A DNA stretch of 64,000 nucleotides, taken from positions 310,001 to 374,000 of the forward strand of contig MU839089.1 in the NCBI GenBank assembly GCA_030685235.1, in the 5' to 3' direction. The stretch's first letter is position 1, and each line of letters begins with the position of its first letter. The position numbers were made by a program, and so were the translations under genes. The notes under the pieces were generated by a model, which worked only from the letters and a program-made list of their open reading frames with translations, was not told the origin of the DNA and did no database searches. Below, in pieces: positions 34,300-47,727 of the stretch. The DNA is from Copromyces sp. CBS 386.78 (lineage: Eukaryota; Ascomycota; Sordariomycetes; Sordariales; Sordariaceae).

Positions 34300-37200
34300 A
34301 ATTTAAAACGGAGTTAATAGTATTGAACACGGTATTTATAGTATTTATTAATACTATAGTCGGACTTAGCGAAATAAATTTCGACAATATTAAATAATAA
34401 TTTTATAACCCTTAAAACGGCGAATAATAATTAGTAGGAAATATTACTACGAATAATAGCCTTGTAAAAGGCCTTATTAAAGTATTCAACGGGAGTATTA
34501 CCCTATATAATCGTATTAAATCCCTTCTCTTTAATATTAATCCTAACTTAATTTTTATTCCGCGTTTAAATTTTAGTCCCGCGGACCCAACTCCTACTAA
34601 CGGAACTGTAGTAAGTACTTTAATTACTACTATTAGAAACCCTACTAATTTAAATAGCGACGGTCCTAATACCTCTATTTATAAGAAGAAACCTTTCGAA
34701 TTCCTTAAATAGAATAATTAATTTTATACCTTCTAATTCTACTTTAATTGACTTATTTAAATATATAATACCGATATTAAGGCAAGCCTCCATACCAATT
34801 ATAATACTACTTAATCCGAAATCCTTAATACCTTCCCTAATAATAAGTAATTGCTATTAAAGGGTTTCTAAACCGGTAAAACGATCCGCGGAGAAAAAGA
34901 CCCAATTAATTTACTTAATTAAATTTAAATTATTTTCGGCTCTTATTAGAATTAGGATACTACTTTTAATAAATTAGTTTATATATATTAGAAGGATAGA
35001 GAACCTTTTATTATTTTTTTAACTACCTTCGACGATAAAATATTAAAAGCGGGTAATTATAATTAGGAGAGCCCTACTAAATTAGTTTATTTTAACCGTA
35101 CCTTTAACCGGAAATTTTATAATAAATTTTTTATAGTGGATCTTTTAGAAGATTACCGCGCCTATATAGTTAAAATACAATATTTTACGGGTAAATACGA
35201 ATAGACTTCTAAATTTAAAGAGGATTATTATAAGTACCTCCACTCTTAAAAAGGGCGTTCCTAAAGTAGCGGTATTTACCTTCCTACTTCTAACGTTAAT
35301 ACTTAATAATTTAATATTTCCCGTTAGTAAACGTAATCTTCTTCTTCTTCTACTAACGATTATCCTCTTAATTATAATAACGATATTATTATAGGATTTA
35401 TTCGAATCGGCGTATTTAATAGAAGTCGTAGTAATTAAGGGCGAAGCGGTTTAAATTCGGCTACTTTTTCTAAACGTACTAAATAAGTCTCTAATAAAGA
35501 GCGTTAGAAGTATAAGGATAATAATTTATATTTCCGTTACGGAATTTCTAATTATTAAATAAGCAATTGCTTTTACTTACTTACAATCCCCCTTAATAAT
35601 AATAACGGTAGGGTTTATATTTAAATAACTACTACCGAAGTCCCTCCGCTCTTAGAAAATAACGACAAATAAAATTCCGCTTCCAAATAAAGAAAAGAAT
35701 AATTTTAAAGCGAAGTCGGGCCTTAGAACCTAAAAATATATTAAATAAGGTAGAAGAATTTAAGTCAAATTCGTAATTAGAAATAGAGCCTATATTAATT
35801 CTATTCGTTATTAACGACCGTAATTTATTCTACGCCTTTATTAATAAAGGTTATTAATACTATACCGCGATTAGTAAGAAAGTTATTAAAGATTTCCGGA
35901 TTTTAATCGTTCTTATTAAATTTTATTATATTAAAAGAATTTTTATAATTATAAAAGGAATTACTATTTAAAATTTTACGTACTTCTTAACGGAAATTAA
36001 TAATTATATTTACTTTATTTATATTTATATCGTTCTACTATTAAAGTTCCCAATTATTTTAGGAAAATTATAATTAAAGGCTATACGTACTTATTCTATT
36101 CTTTATAAGAAGCGGATATATATAGGGATTACGGATTATTAAATCCTATACGTTAGTAAAGAATAAATCCCAAATATGGAATTTATAAAGGATATTAAAT
36201 CCGCTATCTATATAATAATAATTACCTTTGTAAACTATATTTAAAAGATTAGAAAAGAATTCGGGAATAGAATAGTAGAAGAAGCCATTTATATTATAAA
36301 TTTAAAAGACGTTAAAAAGGCCCTACGGCCGAAGATAATTTATATTAAAAATTAATTCCGGAAAATAATCCCGAAGAAATATTACGACTTCCTACCTCTT
36401 TAAATAAAGTAAGAAGCCGATAAATATAACCCTTACCGTCCCAAAATCGATTATAAAATTAAAATTAAGAAGGATAAGGACGGTAAAGAGTTACCGATCC
36501 CTTTTAATCTATTTTATAATATAATTTATAAAGAATTTTTAATTCTAAAGAAAATATTTAAGGATCTTTTAAATAAGGGTTTTATCTATGCTAATAGTTT
36601 GGAAGCCGGAGCCCTAATACTTTTCATATAGAAATCGGGCGGTAGATTCCGCTTCTATTATAATTACTATACTTTAAACGCTATTATACGAATAGACCGT
36701 TACTCCTTACTATTTATTAATAAAATTTTCTATATTTTAAAGGGAATTAAATAGTATATAAAGGTCGATATTATATAAGCTTTCTATAAAATTCGGATAA
36801 TTATAGGAGAAGAATAAAAGACGGTATTCCGGATACGATATAGGTTATTCGAATAGTTAGTTGTACCCTTCAGGCTAATTAGCGTTCCAGCAATATTTTA
36901 ACAGTATATTAATTATATCCTTTATAAATATTTCGATAAATTTTATACGGCTTATATAAATAACGTCCTTATTTATACTTCGGGTATTAAAAAGGATTAC
37001 GAAGCTAAGGTCCGCTTAGTGCTAAAGAAGCTTTTCGATGTAGGCTTTTATTTAAATCCGGATAAATACGAATTTACGGTTAAGAAGGTTAAATATTTCG
37101 GTTTTATTATTCACGCGGGTATTAACGTATAAATTAATTTTAAGAAGGTTAAGGCTATTCTTGAGTAGTTTCTACTTAATTTTTAGAAGGGTATTTGTAA

Positions 37201-37688
37201 TTTCCTTAAGTTCGTTAATTATTATAAGATATTTATATTATAGTTTTCGAAAGTAGTAGCCCTATTAATAGTATTTATTAATAAAGAGGTAGCCTTCAAA
37301 TAGATTAAAAAATACGAGAATACCTTCTAACTATTTAAAACGCTATTTACGAAGGCTTTAATCCTTATAGAATTTAACCCTAATAAAAAGATATTCTTAA
37401 AAATAGATTATAGCGGCTTTATATTAGGCGGAATTATTTTACAAAAGGTTAATAAATTTAGAAAACGGGTAGTTATTAATTATTATTCGCGGAAATTAAA
37501 CGCTATAGAACGAAATTATTTTATTTATAATAAAGAAATATTTACGATTATTAACTATTTAAAATAGTAATTTACTAAATTACGTAATTATAAATCCTTT
37601 ACTATCCTAATTAATTATTGGAATTTAAAATACTTTATAAAAATATAGCGGCTCTCCGAGCGGTAGGTTTATTAGGCTAAATATCTCT
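34300..37688 (+). pseudogene. Gypsy A gag-pol relic, 5' part
   Basis: Approximate limits. The reverse transcriptase is readable (LLNKGFIYANS, then RLISVPAIFQQYINYIL-like). The YIDD-type catalytic motif at about 36,950-36,975 now reads Y-I-N-N-V, both Asp codons having become Asn by G-to-A change, so the enzyme would be dead even if the stops were ignored. RNase H lies near 37,300-37,680, ending at the insertion point of element B. Confidence 0.82.
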
Positions 37689-37693
37689 TATAG

Positions 37694-38023
37694 TAATACA
37701 GGACATGTACGATAGATAGATAGATAGCAGGACCGCTTGCCCTAGAAGGCCCACCTTCCAGATAGGCAGGCACCGGACCGGCCTTTCCGGCCTTACCGGC
37801 CTGGCAAAGGTACTAAGGTTCTTACAACCTTAGTAACTACCTTTGCCAAGGCCACCATTTACCAGAAGAAAGGCAGAGCCTTCTAGAAACCTTATAGTTA
37901 CTTATTTAACTAGACCGCAAGGCCCTCTCTAATTAGCCTGCTTCTTTCCTTCGGTATTACGCTTTCTTATAAAGAATACTAATATAAGGTCTTCTATAGG
38001 ACTACTCCCAAACTTCCGTATTA
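37694..38023 (+). repeat. Gypsy B 5' LTR
   Basis: 330 bp, ends TAATAC...GTATTA. Contains a strong hairpin at 37,802-37,848: TGGCAAAGGT pairs with ACCTTTGCCA and ACTAAGGTT with AACCTTAGT around a CTTAC loop, with a 4-nt bulge. Also GGCC-rich short repeats at about 37,765-37,800. The left half is nearly intact; the right half is mutated. Confidence 0.94.
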
Positions 38024-38657
38024 AATAGTAACTATAACTAAACGGTTAAGCTAACCGACCGCTATTTCCAAATAAATTTTTAACGTTATAATTAATTAAC
38101 GATTTTACTATTATACGTAGTAACTTAGTACGAACAACCGTATAAACTGATTAATTAAGTACGGTTTAGATTACGGCGTTGAGCCTTAGGCTAAATACGA
38201 ACGGAAAAGTCATTCCCTTACTGACTTTAAAATCTTAATTAAATACGGCGTTGAGCCTTGTCTAATAAGAATCTTTATTAATAATTTGAAGCGTTTGGCT
38301 ATGGCGTTAAGCCTTATTTAAACGTGACAAATCGTTAAATTATATATTACAATTAACTATTTTAGCCGTTGAAGTGTAGAAGGACGAATACGACTGTATT
38401 ATAAAACTTATAAAATAGTATTATTTAATGCGATTAAAGTATTTATTATAATATATCCCCCTTCTTTCGCTTCGTTGAAAATTAGTTTACTAGGAGAATA
38501 GCGATATATTTTTACTATTTGGATCCGGATTAATTTATTTCTTTCCGACGCTAAAGGTTTTCCCCGCTTCCGAAATGTAAATAGTAGTAGGACGGCGGTT
38601 TTCTCCTTCGTTAACTACAAATTATACTATTAAGAATCCTTTTATAAAATAATTAGT

Positions 38658-40720
38658 ATGGTTGACTTATTAAATAACGAATCTCTTAGGTACTTTCCTA
38701 ATAGCGACCCCTTATAAATTATAAATAACCTTACGCCCGATATACTCCCTCCCGAGCCTATATATTATAACCGATAGTAATTATCCGATCCCGAACCCCG
38801 AGCCCAGGTATTTATATTGGAAGGCGACGAATCCGAGGACGATATTTTAGTACTTAGGCCGCCTCTAAAAACGTAGACCGGCTACCGGCCGAAGATTAGG
38901 GCTATTTTAAAAAATATAGATTAGGGATAGGAAGGTTATAAATAATAAAACCGGGAGTTAAAAACTATAAGCGCTCTATAGGAGGAATTGGAAGGCCTGG
39001 GAGGATGGCTAAATAATTACAGAAATAATAAATCGTTAATATTTTATTTATAATAGATAATAACCTATATATAAAGGTAAATTAATAATGTAAAAAGCGA
39101 TGGAATCGCTAATAATGCGATTTAGAAAGAGGAGATTGCGAAATTGGCAAAGGATTTGGATACCTAGATACGAGTACGCGATATTATAAATGGTTTATTT
39201 AATAAGTAAATAAAGGAAAAGTTTGCCGATATCCGGAGAATGATAAATAGTCTAGATAAGGCTATAAAATAAGTAATTCTGCGTATTGCAACGGTCGAAA
39301 CTAGGTTAATCCAAGTAGAGAATAGGATAGTTAATATAATAATTAAAGTATTTAATTTGGAAGCTACGGTAAACGATATTATAAATAGGATTAAGAAGGA
39401 TGATTGTACGGTTTACAATAAGATTAAAGAGTTGATAACGAGAAAAATAGAAAATTTGATATAAGTAATATAAATTGTATTGAAATTATTAGAAGAAGTA
39501 TAGAAGGACCGAATTCGGTTACTTAAAGACGTTTTAAATATTATATAGTTAAAAGGCCTTTTAAGACCCCCTTTTAGTAAATTATAGTATTTATTAATAT
39601 TAGACTAAAGTAATAAATAATGATATTATAATATTAATATTAGTAGTATAGTAGAAGACTTTAATATAGATTTGAATGCCTTATTCGATTAAGTAATAAT
39701 TACCTTCTACGTAGACCCTACTTTTACCGAATTTATATTTAGACTATTGATTATTTGGAGAATAGTTAGAGCCCCTGTATCTAAAGGTATATTTTCTTTT
39801 AAGGAAGACTATTTGTATAGAAAAGATATTAGTTAATTTAATTCCTATTATAATAATTCCGACGACGTTAGAAGTATAATTGATGGAAAGAATATAATTT
39901 ATATTAACGTTTATTATTTTGTAGATCGCTTGAAATCCTTTATGGAGGATCCTATTTTGGGTAGATTTATAGAGAAGTAGATTATTACTATATTTTAGAC
40001 TTTTTTTGTCGGCCTTGCGGTTCGTTAGTAGATTAACGAAATATTTTTAAATAAAAGACGCGATTTCTATAACGGCGGCTTATTTATATTGATAGATATT
40101 TTGATTGTATGGTTTATTCCCGATTTAACTATAGTTATTAAGAAGTTTACGGAGGCTACTTTAAAGCTAAAAGATATTATTAAAAACGAGTTTACCTTAA
40201 CCGATTTTGTTTAGAAGAAATTGCGTTAAGTTAGGGCGATAGGTATATTTAGTAAGGATGGAGATAATTAGTATAGAGTAATAATTTAAATATAATTTAA
40301 TTTCGATGTTAATATCCGCCGTTTCCTCCTTACCCTATTAAAGAATAGTTATTTTACTAATTATATATAATTATTAGAAGAAATTAGAGCTCTTTTATAC
40401 GCCGCCGCCCTAGATCGGTATTCCTACTTAATAGGCAAAATATACGGCTCTAAAGAACCTAGAACCGAATTTAGAAGAAATATTACCCCTAGTAGCTCTA
40501 CTATTAAATAGGGGCGCTTTAACTCCTTTAATAGAGACTGTTCTAAAGATTACTTTAGAAATTAGTTTAGGAACCGGTTATATTCTAGGGACTATTCTAG
40601 GGATCGTTGTAACGATTCCTATAAGGACGATATTCGCTAGGACGATACGCGTTGTAATAATATTCGCTACGATAATACTCTTAGGGATAATAAATTACGT
40701 AATAGAATCTATTTTGCCGA
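38658..40720 (+). pseudogene. Gypsy B gag relic
   Basis: The frame starts at ATG 38,658 (MVDLLNNESLRYF) and can be followed to about 40,700 with stops only at positions that fit former Gln, Trp or Arg codons. The centre (about 39,120-39,560) reads as heptad-like Ile/Leu/Lys/Glu sequence, a probable coiled coil. The capsid region follows (about 39,640-40,300), then an Arg/Asp-rich tail (about 40,500-40,700). Confidence 0.8.
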
Positions 40721-43700
40721 CGTCGCTTTAGAATTGGAATTATCTAATATTAACCTAAGTTATTATATATTTAATGCTAAATTTATATATAGTAAGTATT
40801 TAAAATATTTCGATTCGTATATTATAATTAGAATTTACGTTCGGAAGTATCGGAGGTCTATTGCGGTTAAAGCCGAAGTTAGAACTATAGATAAAGCTTT
40901 AAAAATTAGATATAGTAATTATAACGCTTAGTTTACCTTTAAGAATTAATTTTTTACTTACTTTAAAATATATAAGGATAGGGAAGTAAACGCTGCTAAA
41001 AATCCGGTTACTTTTATCGAATATTATTTGGATAACTTCCCTAATATTTTAATTATTAATTTAGTTATTTACCTATCCGGATATATTATTAAAGAAGCTT
41101 TAGAAATTAACGAAGAGGATATTAAATATAGTTCGCTATTGATTTATACTTATTTTAGGATTAAAATTAAGCCGGCTCTAAATCAACTGAATATAGAAAT
41201 TTGCGTCGACTCGGGTATTGGACGGTCTATAATTTCCCGGGACTTATTGGGAAAGTTAGAGTATACTATTATAATTAAAGCGACCAGGCAAATCTAGGGC
41301 GTTAGAAGTAATTCGTTTACTAGGGAATAGGCTACCTTCTAGTTGTATTTCGTCGGTAAAGAATTAGGATTCCGCTTAATGCCTATTTTGATAAAAGTAA
41401 AGAAGTCTATTTGGGTAATAGATTCGTTGGAAATTAACGCTTTGCTAGGCAACGACTTTATAGATTCTAGAGGGGGCGTTATTGACTATAGTACTATTAA
41501 GATTACTTTTATTTAATTGGAAGGTTTTAAGATAGATTTTATAATCGATAAGAAATTTAATTTATATTACCGAAGGGTAATAGTAGCTAAAGAAATTGTT
41601 ATTTAGTTAGATTAGTAGGCTTATATCTTAATTACTTATAAATTTCTACTATCCGGCTAAAGTTTTAAATTCTTTATTAAATTCCCCTAAGCCTTTAATT
41701 CTATTATTACAAATAAAACCCTTTAAGTAGTATTTGTAAGAAATAATAACCCTTTTAACGTATTAACGATCCTTAAATGTATTAGAATCGGTATAATTAC
41801 GGAGTATAAGGATATTACGTATACGGCCGTTGATTAGTCGGATTTTAATAATTTAGATACTTTAAGTATATCCGACGAAGCTGTAGGGGACGAATTAGTC
41901 GATTCTACCCCTCTTACTATCGAAGATCGGCCTTATATTCCCGAAAAATATTCCCCTTTAGGCCTCCGTTATACCCCTAACGTACTAGAGATTATAATAT
42001 CGAATAGTATTTATATATATATTAATAATAGGAGGTTGGCTAAGGGAATAAAGGTACTAATTGAAAAATACTTATCCTTGTAGGAGGAAGGCGGTATTAT
42101 CGATATTCTAAAAAATAAGATAATAAAAATACTTTTAGTAGAAGGCTAATAAAATTAGAAAATAAGTACCCCCCTATACCCCTTGAACTATAAGGATTAG
42201 GAGGTTATTAATAAAGTTTTTAATAAATTCCGAGCGTAAGGAAAATTCGATAATTATTTGGAAGCTACCCCTTTTTCCTACCTAGTATTCGTCTTTTAGA
42301 GAATTATTAAAAGAAAGGTTAAAGGGCGCCTAGTAGTCGATCTCCGGTCCTTAAATAAAGTATTAGTTTTAAATAACTACCCCTTCCTCCGTTAGGAATC
42401 TATTATTGCCCGATTGAGAGGGAAGTTATTTATTATAGTGATTAATATTATTTCCTTCTTTTATTAATTCGGCGTTTAGCCTTTTTATAGAAATAAATTA
42501 ATTATAATAATTTATAAAGGATTAGAGACTTTACAAGTGGTTTTAATAGGTTACCGAAATTCCCTAGCGTATATATATCGATTTATAGATCGTCTTCTAG
42601 TACTATATTCCGATTATTACTACGTATTTATCGACGATATTATTATTGCCTCCGATATAACCGAAGACTACCTTCGTTATTTAGAAATAATTTTTACCCT
42701 ATTTAATAATAAGAATATTTTAATTTTATTAAAGAAATTGTTTATCGGTTTTCTAAGTATTAAGCTATTAGGTTTCTATATTAACGTTCTAAGCCTAATA
42801 TCGATTAAAGAGAGAATTGAAGCTATATTAAATTTAGATTTCCCGGACTAATTAAAAACCTTGGAAATATATATTAGAAATAGCGGATTCTTAAAGTATT
42901 TAATCCCTTATTACGCTTAATTAATCGAACCACTTTAGGAACGAAAGGTTAGCCTTTTAGCCGAAGGATAGAAGGCCGGAACTTTAATTATTAGAAATAT
43001 TAGTAAAAGGATAGCGTATATAATTAAAATAAAGTTTGAATTTACCGATAAAGAAAAAATCTCTTTTAAAGCTATTTAGGATATAATCTACGGGAAGGAT
43101 AGTATTGGAAGTATTTTTTATTATATAAATTTAAATTAAGTATTATTCATTTAGCTAAATAGTAGTCTAGAGTAAAAGAATAGAATAATAGTCTTCTACT
43201 TAAAGGCGGAATACGAATAGATTCCTAGAAGTAATATTCCCTCAATAATAGTCTTACTTATAATATTCCTAAATAAATATTTAATTAAGGCCGAACTCTA
43301 GTACGGACCGTCTAAATTAAAAGTCGCATACTTAGTATAGGCCGTAAAGAAACTGCGTATTTATATTTACTCCTCTAATTACCCCGTCGTTATTCTAATT
43401 AACTATACTATAATTAAAGGTATTATTGAGCAAACTATATTATAAACCTATTTAATTAATCGAATTAATAGGAAATTAATTAATATTTTAATTTACTTAT
43501 TATAATACAATATAAAAGTATATTATATCCCCGGACGCTTGAACTTTATATTTAACGCTTTTAACCGCTTACGCTATAAAGACAATAACGGTAACCTAGA
43601 AGGAGAAACGGTATTTAATATTATATAGTTCGTAGTCGTTGAACCTTAAATAAACTTAAATATAAAGTAACGGATTATTAATAGATATATTAACGACTTA

Positions 43701-45390
43701 AAGTTCGCAAAAGTAAAAAAGGATTTTTCCAAAATAGTTACCGAGGATAATAAAACCCTTTGTAAGCCCGGCTACCCCTTCCTAATTAATATAAATAATT
43801 TTATATATAATATTAATACTAATAGTAAGATTAGAAATTTATATATTTTTAGATTTTACATTTAAGAAGTTTTATTAGTAATTTATAATAATAAATATTA
43901 TTTTGGGAGAAATAGAATATTATACGACCTTTAAGGATTGGCGATTAATAATAAAATTTATTTAGTAAAAAAGTACGTAGAGTATTACCCTTTATATTAG
44001 CTGAACCAAATTAGTAGAGCCCAACTTATTGGAAATTATTAACCTTCTCGGACTAGTACTAATATATTTCCTATATATTTAATTACTATTAATTTTATTG
44101 TCGGTTTACTAGAAGTCCTAGCGAACGGAATATTATAGTAAATATTAGGATATAATTTTTTCGACGTATTAATAATAATTATTTGCCCTAATTCGAAGAG
44201 GTTATTATTAATACCGGGATATTTAATATATATTACCAACGATTAGGGCCGCTCTTTTATAAGGTAGCTAATCCTTATAAATTGGGGAATTCCTATAGGT
44301 ATTATATTAGATAGGGATAGAAAGTTTATATTTAAGTTCTAGTAAGGTATATAGAAAACGTAGGGTACCAAATTGTTTATAATTACCGTATACTATTTAT
44401 AGGGTAACGGCTTCTTAGAATAAAAAAATTAGAATATAGAAATAATTATCCGATTTTATTATTTTAAATACTTAAAGGATTTGTAGATAAACGTTATCCT
44501 CCCCTTTTAATAGAATTTTAATAGTATTTATTCGGAAACCATTAAATTATCCTTATACGAATTACTTTATAGTTTTAAATTCTAAGGACTATTAGACGCT
44601 CTTATTAAATTTAACGTAGATACTAATACGAACGTAGCATTTAAAGAATATTTTTACTAAGACGCTCAAGTGGCTATAGATTTCGCCGTTGCTAGAACTA
44701 AAATAAAATACGACAATAATTATAGAAATATTAAATTTGAAGTCGGTAATAAAGTCTTTCTTTAATTACACTACGGATATTACTTACCCGGCCGCCTTTT
44801 ACGAAAGTTGTTATAATAACATTTTAGACCCTTTACAATTTTAGAACGGGTAGGACGACTCGCTTATAGATTGGATTTGTCCGATACTATAAAAATCTAC
44901 CTAGTGATTTCGTGTGCCTATTTGTTATTGGTACTTAAAGAAGAAAACCCCTTTAGACGATAAATACCCCCCTTAGGACCCGTAGAAGATTCTTAATCCG
45001 GTTTAAGCTTTAAAGAAGACGGTAATAGATACGAAGTCGAAATTATCCTTTACTACCGTTTAGAAGGACTATATAAGTTTAAGTATCTTATCAAATGGAA
45101 AGGATAAGGTAACAAGTGGAACGAATAAAAGATAGAATAGCAATTGAGAAATTTAAAAGACTTGGTAGATAAATATTGGGCTAAATAGGGAGGCCGTCCC
45201 GGAAAGTTTACTCTAAGCATTCGCCGGGGAAGTCGAAGTATTGGCCGTTTAAGCCCAGCTCAGTAGAGCGGTCGTAGCACTCATAATCGCCGGGGAAATT
45301 CGGCTAATTAGGCTATTAATAATTTGGATAACCTAGAGGATATAAATTGGGAGGAAACCTATAGTTACGAAATGGACTTAGATTATTGAG
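40720..45390 (+). pseudogene. Gypsy B pol relic
   Basis: Retropepsin CVDSGIGRSIISRDLLGKL at about 41,203-41,260 is still in an open frame of 89 codons. The reverse transcriptase palm around FIDDI at about 42,628-42,642 sits in an open frame of 104 codons (42,537-42,851). The integrase GPF/Y-like C-terminal region (HFRPFTILERVGRLAY) lies at about 44,820-44,870, and the chromodomain YLIKWKGQGNKWNE at about 45,085-45,126. Interrupted by TAA/TAG at former Gln/Trp codons. Confidence 0.85.
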
Positions 45391-45422
45391 GATAATAAAA
45401 AATTTTTTATAAGGCTAGGACT

Positions 45423-45752
45423 TAATATAGGATATATACGATAAATAAATAGATAGTAGGACCACTTGCCTTAGAAGGCCCACCTTTTAAATAGGTAGGT
45501 ACTAGACCGGCCTTTCCGGCTTTACCGGCCTAGTAAAGGCACTAAGGTTCTTATAACCTTAGTGACTACCTTTACTAAGGCCACCATTTACCAAAAGAAA
45601 GGCAGAGCCTTCTAGAAACCTTACGGTCACCTACTTAACTAGACCGCAAGGCCCTCTCCAGCTAGCCTGCTTCTTTCCTTCGGTATCACGCTTTCCTACA
45701 TAGAATACCAATACAAGGTCTTCTACAGGACTGCTCTCAGACTTCCGCATTA
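45423..45752 (+). repeat. Gypsy B 3' LTR
   Basis: 330 bp; pairs with 37,694-38,023 without indels visible by eye. Here the left half is mutated (TAATATAGGATATATACG) and the right half is intact, the mirror image of the 5' copy. The hairpin is at 45,531-45,577 with both arms changed (TAGTAAAG...TTTACTA). Confidence 0.94.
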
Positions 45753-45757
45753 TATAG

Positions 45758-47640
45758 TTTAATTTCGGCATCGAATATCGGTTAAGTAAGGAGGGGGTAA
45801 TCCTTAACGCTTTATTCCGGCGGGAATAGGATATACCTACCGAATAGGACTATAAGGCTTACAATTTACAAATAATACCGGATTCTACTTTCGGATCTTA
45901 TAGCCTACTCTACATTTCTACTTCCCGGGTCGTCCGCGCCGGGAGAAAGAGTATAAAAATATTTGAAAATCCGGATTTGTAATAATTTTAGGATTAAACG
46001 GCCTTTAAAGACTCTTTATATTAGTAAATTAAAGTAGTAGTTTAGAATAACGAATAGTACTTCGATCTATTTTTAAAATTAAAAATATAGATTGCCGATT
46101 ATAATATCGATTTTTATAGCTAGTTCCGCTACTAAAGCTATTTTTAAGTCCTTAGAGCGCCTATTTATACCGAATCTAATTCCGTTAGCCTTTTGGACTA
46201 ATCCTAGTAATTTAATACCTTCCGTACAATTTTTATTTAAATTACTTACGACTTTTATATTTTCGGCTATTTAAGAAGAAAAAGTATTATAATAATATTT
46301 ATTCAATATTTTTATTAATTATTCTTAAAGGTTTATATTCGGTAATTCCTTTATAACTATTATATTTATAATTTTATAAAAATTTAGAAAGAGTAAAAAC
46401 GAAGTTTCTTACGACTACTATTAATCTTAGAATAATTTAATAAGGAAATTTAAATAGATTTTATTATAGATTTCTTAAATTCGAATAATAATATTTATTT
46501 CTAGGTTATTAAGGACCGGTTTAATAAAAACGTTATCTTCGAACTTATACTTTCTATAGAGGCCGAACTCTATACCGAATAGTTTCTCTAATATTTCGTT
46601 AGGTACTATAATATCCCTAGATTTATCGTTAGCGATCGAAGTTCTAATTAAATTAGTCGTTTTTAAATAAAACTCTACGAATTATTTAATATTAAACGCC
46701 TTTTAAATACGGTTTATTATTTATAAATTAATAGTAATTTAGAATGTATAAATTAGGAGATTTATACTTACTTTCGAATAGTTATTAATTATATTTAAAA
46801 TAATTAGGATAAGTAGTATTTAATAGTCTAATTAGCTATTAATAATTATATTAATACTTTAATCGGTATAAGCCTATTTTTTATTATTTACGGATTTAAC
46901 GTAGAATTCTTAATTTCCGTTGTCGAAGAGCCTACGAACGGACTTCCGCTCCTCTCTTCTAAGAAGCGAACTTATTAATTCGTTTAGAAATTATAGTAAA
47001 TTATAGATTTATATTAAATTATTATAGTAGTAGCCGCCTAATAATAAGAGAAATTCGCTAATTAATATTGTTAATTAACCGAATACTTCTAAATCGGAGA
47101 TAAAGTTTAATTTAACTTTAAAAATTATAGTACTAATTGTCCTAAGAAGAAGTTAAACGGATTGTACGTAAAGTATATAGTTTTAAAAATTCTTTTTCTA
47201 TATGTTATAAAATTCTTTAACCTCTTACGAACTATTTATAACGTTTTCAATATAGATTTTCTATAATAGGTAGCTTAAAATCCGCTACCGAGGTAGAGGC
47301 TTACTGATAATTAGCTGCTAATTATAGAGGTAGAAGGAGAGTTCGAATAGTAAGTAGAGGAAATTTTTTATATATTTATTAATTATAGGAGAGGGGGACC
47401 TATTTATAAAGTTTTAATTAAATAGAAGGGATATTATAATTTTATTTAAGAACCTTTAGAAGAATTTAAAGAAATAAAAATATTTAATAAATTCGAAGAT
47501 AAGTACGGAATAATTAATTTTAATAATAGGCTAATTAACTAATAAATTAAAAATTTTCCTTTAAAAGGTTTTACGAACGGAGTAAAATTAATTAATTATA
47601 TAATTATAGGAGAAAAATTAATTTGCGGTATTAAAAGAAA
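45758..47640 (+). pseudogene. Gypsy A pol relic, 3' part (RNase H tail, integrase, chromodomain)
   Basis: Continues element A directly after the TATAG duplication: the RNase H tail/linker (EYRLSKEG...LFRRE) connects with the sequence before 37,689. The integrase core is at about 46,440-46,930. A chromodomain-like segment (LFK... followed by LEEFKEIKIFNKFEDKYG) lies near 47,430-47,510. RIP stops throughout. Confidence 0.8.
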
Positions 47641-47727
47641 TTTAAAATTAATTAAGGCGAAGCCTTAAATATATTAAATATCCTTTATTATTTCGTTATT
47701 TAATAAGTTTTTTATAATTTAATTAAT

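Larger units (their letters stand above)
37694..45752 (+). mobile_element. Gypsy element B (Ty3/gypsy, chromodomain type), nested in A, 8,059 bp
   Basis: 330-bp LTRs at 37,694-38,023 and 45,423-45,752; flanking duplications TATAG at 37,689-37,693 and 45,753-45,757. It is inserted between the RNase H and integrase parts of element A, in the same orientation. Order: gag, retropepsin (D-S-G at about 41,210), reverse transcriptase with an intact F-I-D-D-I motif (about 42,628-42,642), RNase H, integrase, and a C-terminal chromodomain (about 45,060-45,160). It carries fewer RIP stops than A, the MULE or the copia element, and frames of 65-104 codons remain open. Confidence 0.94.
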
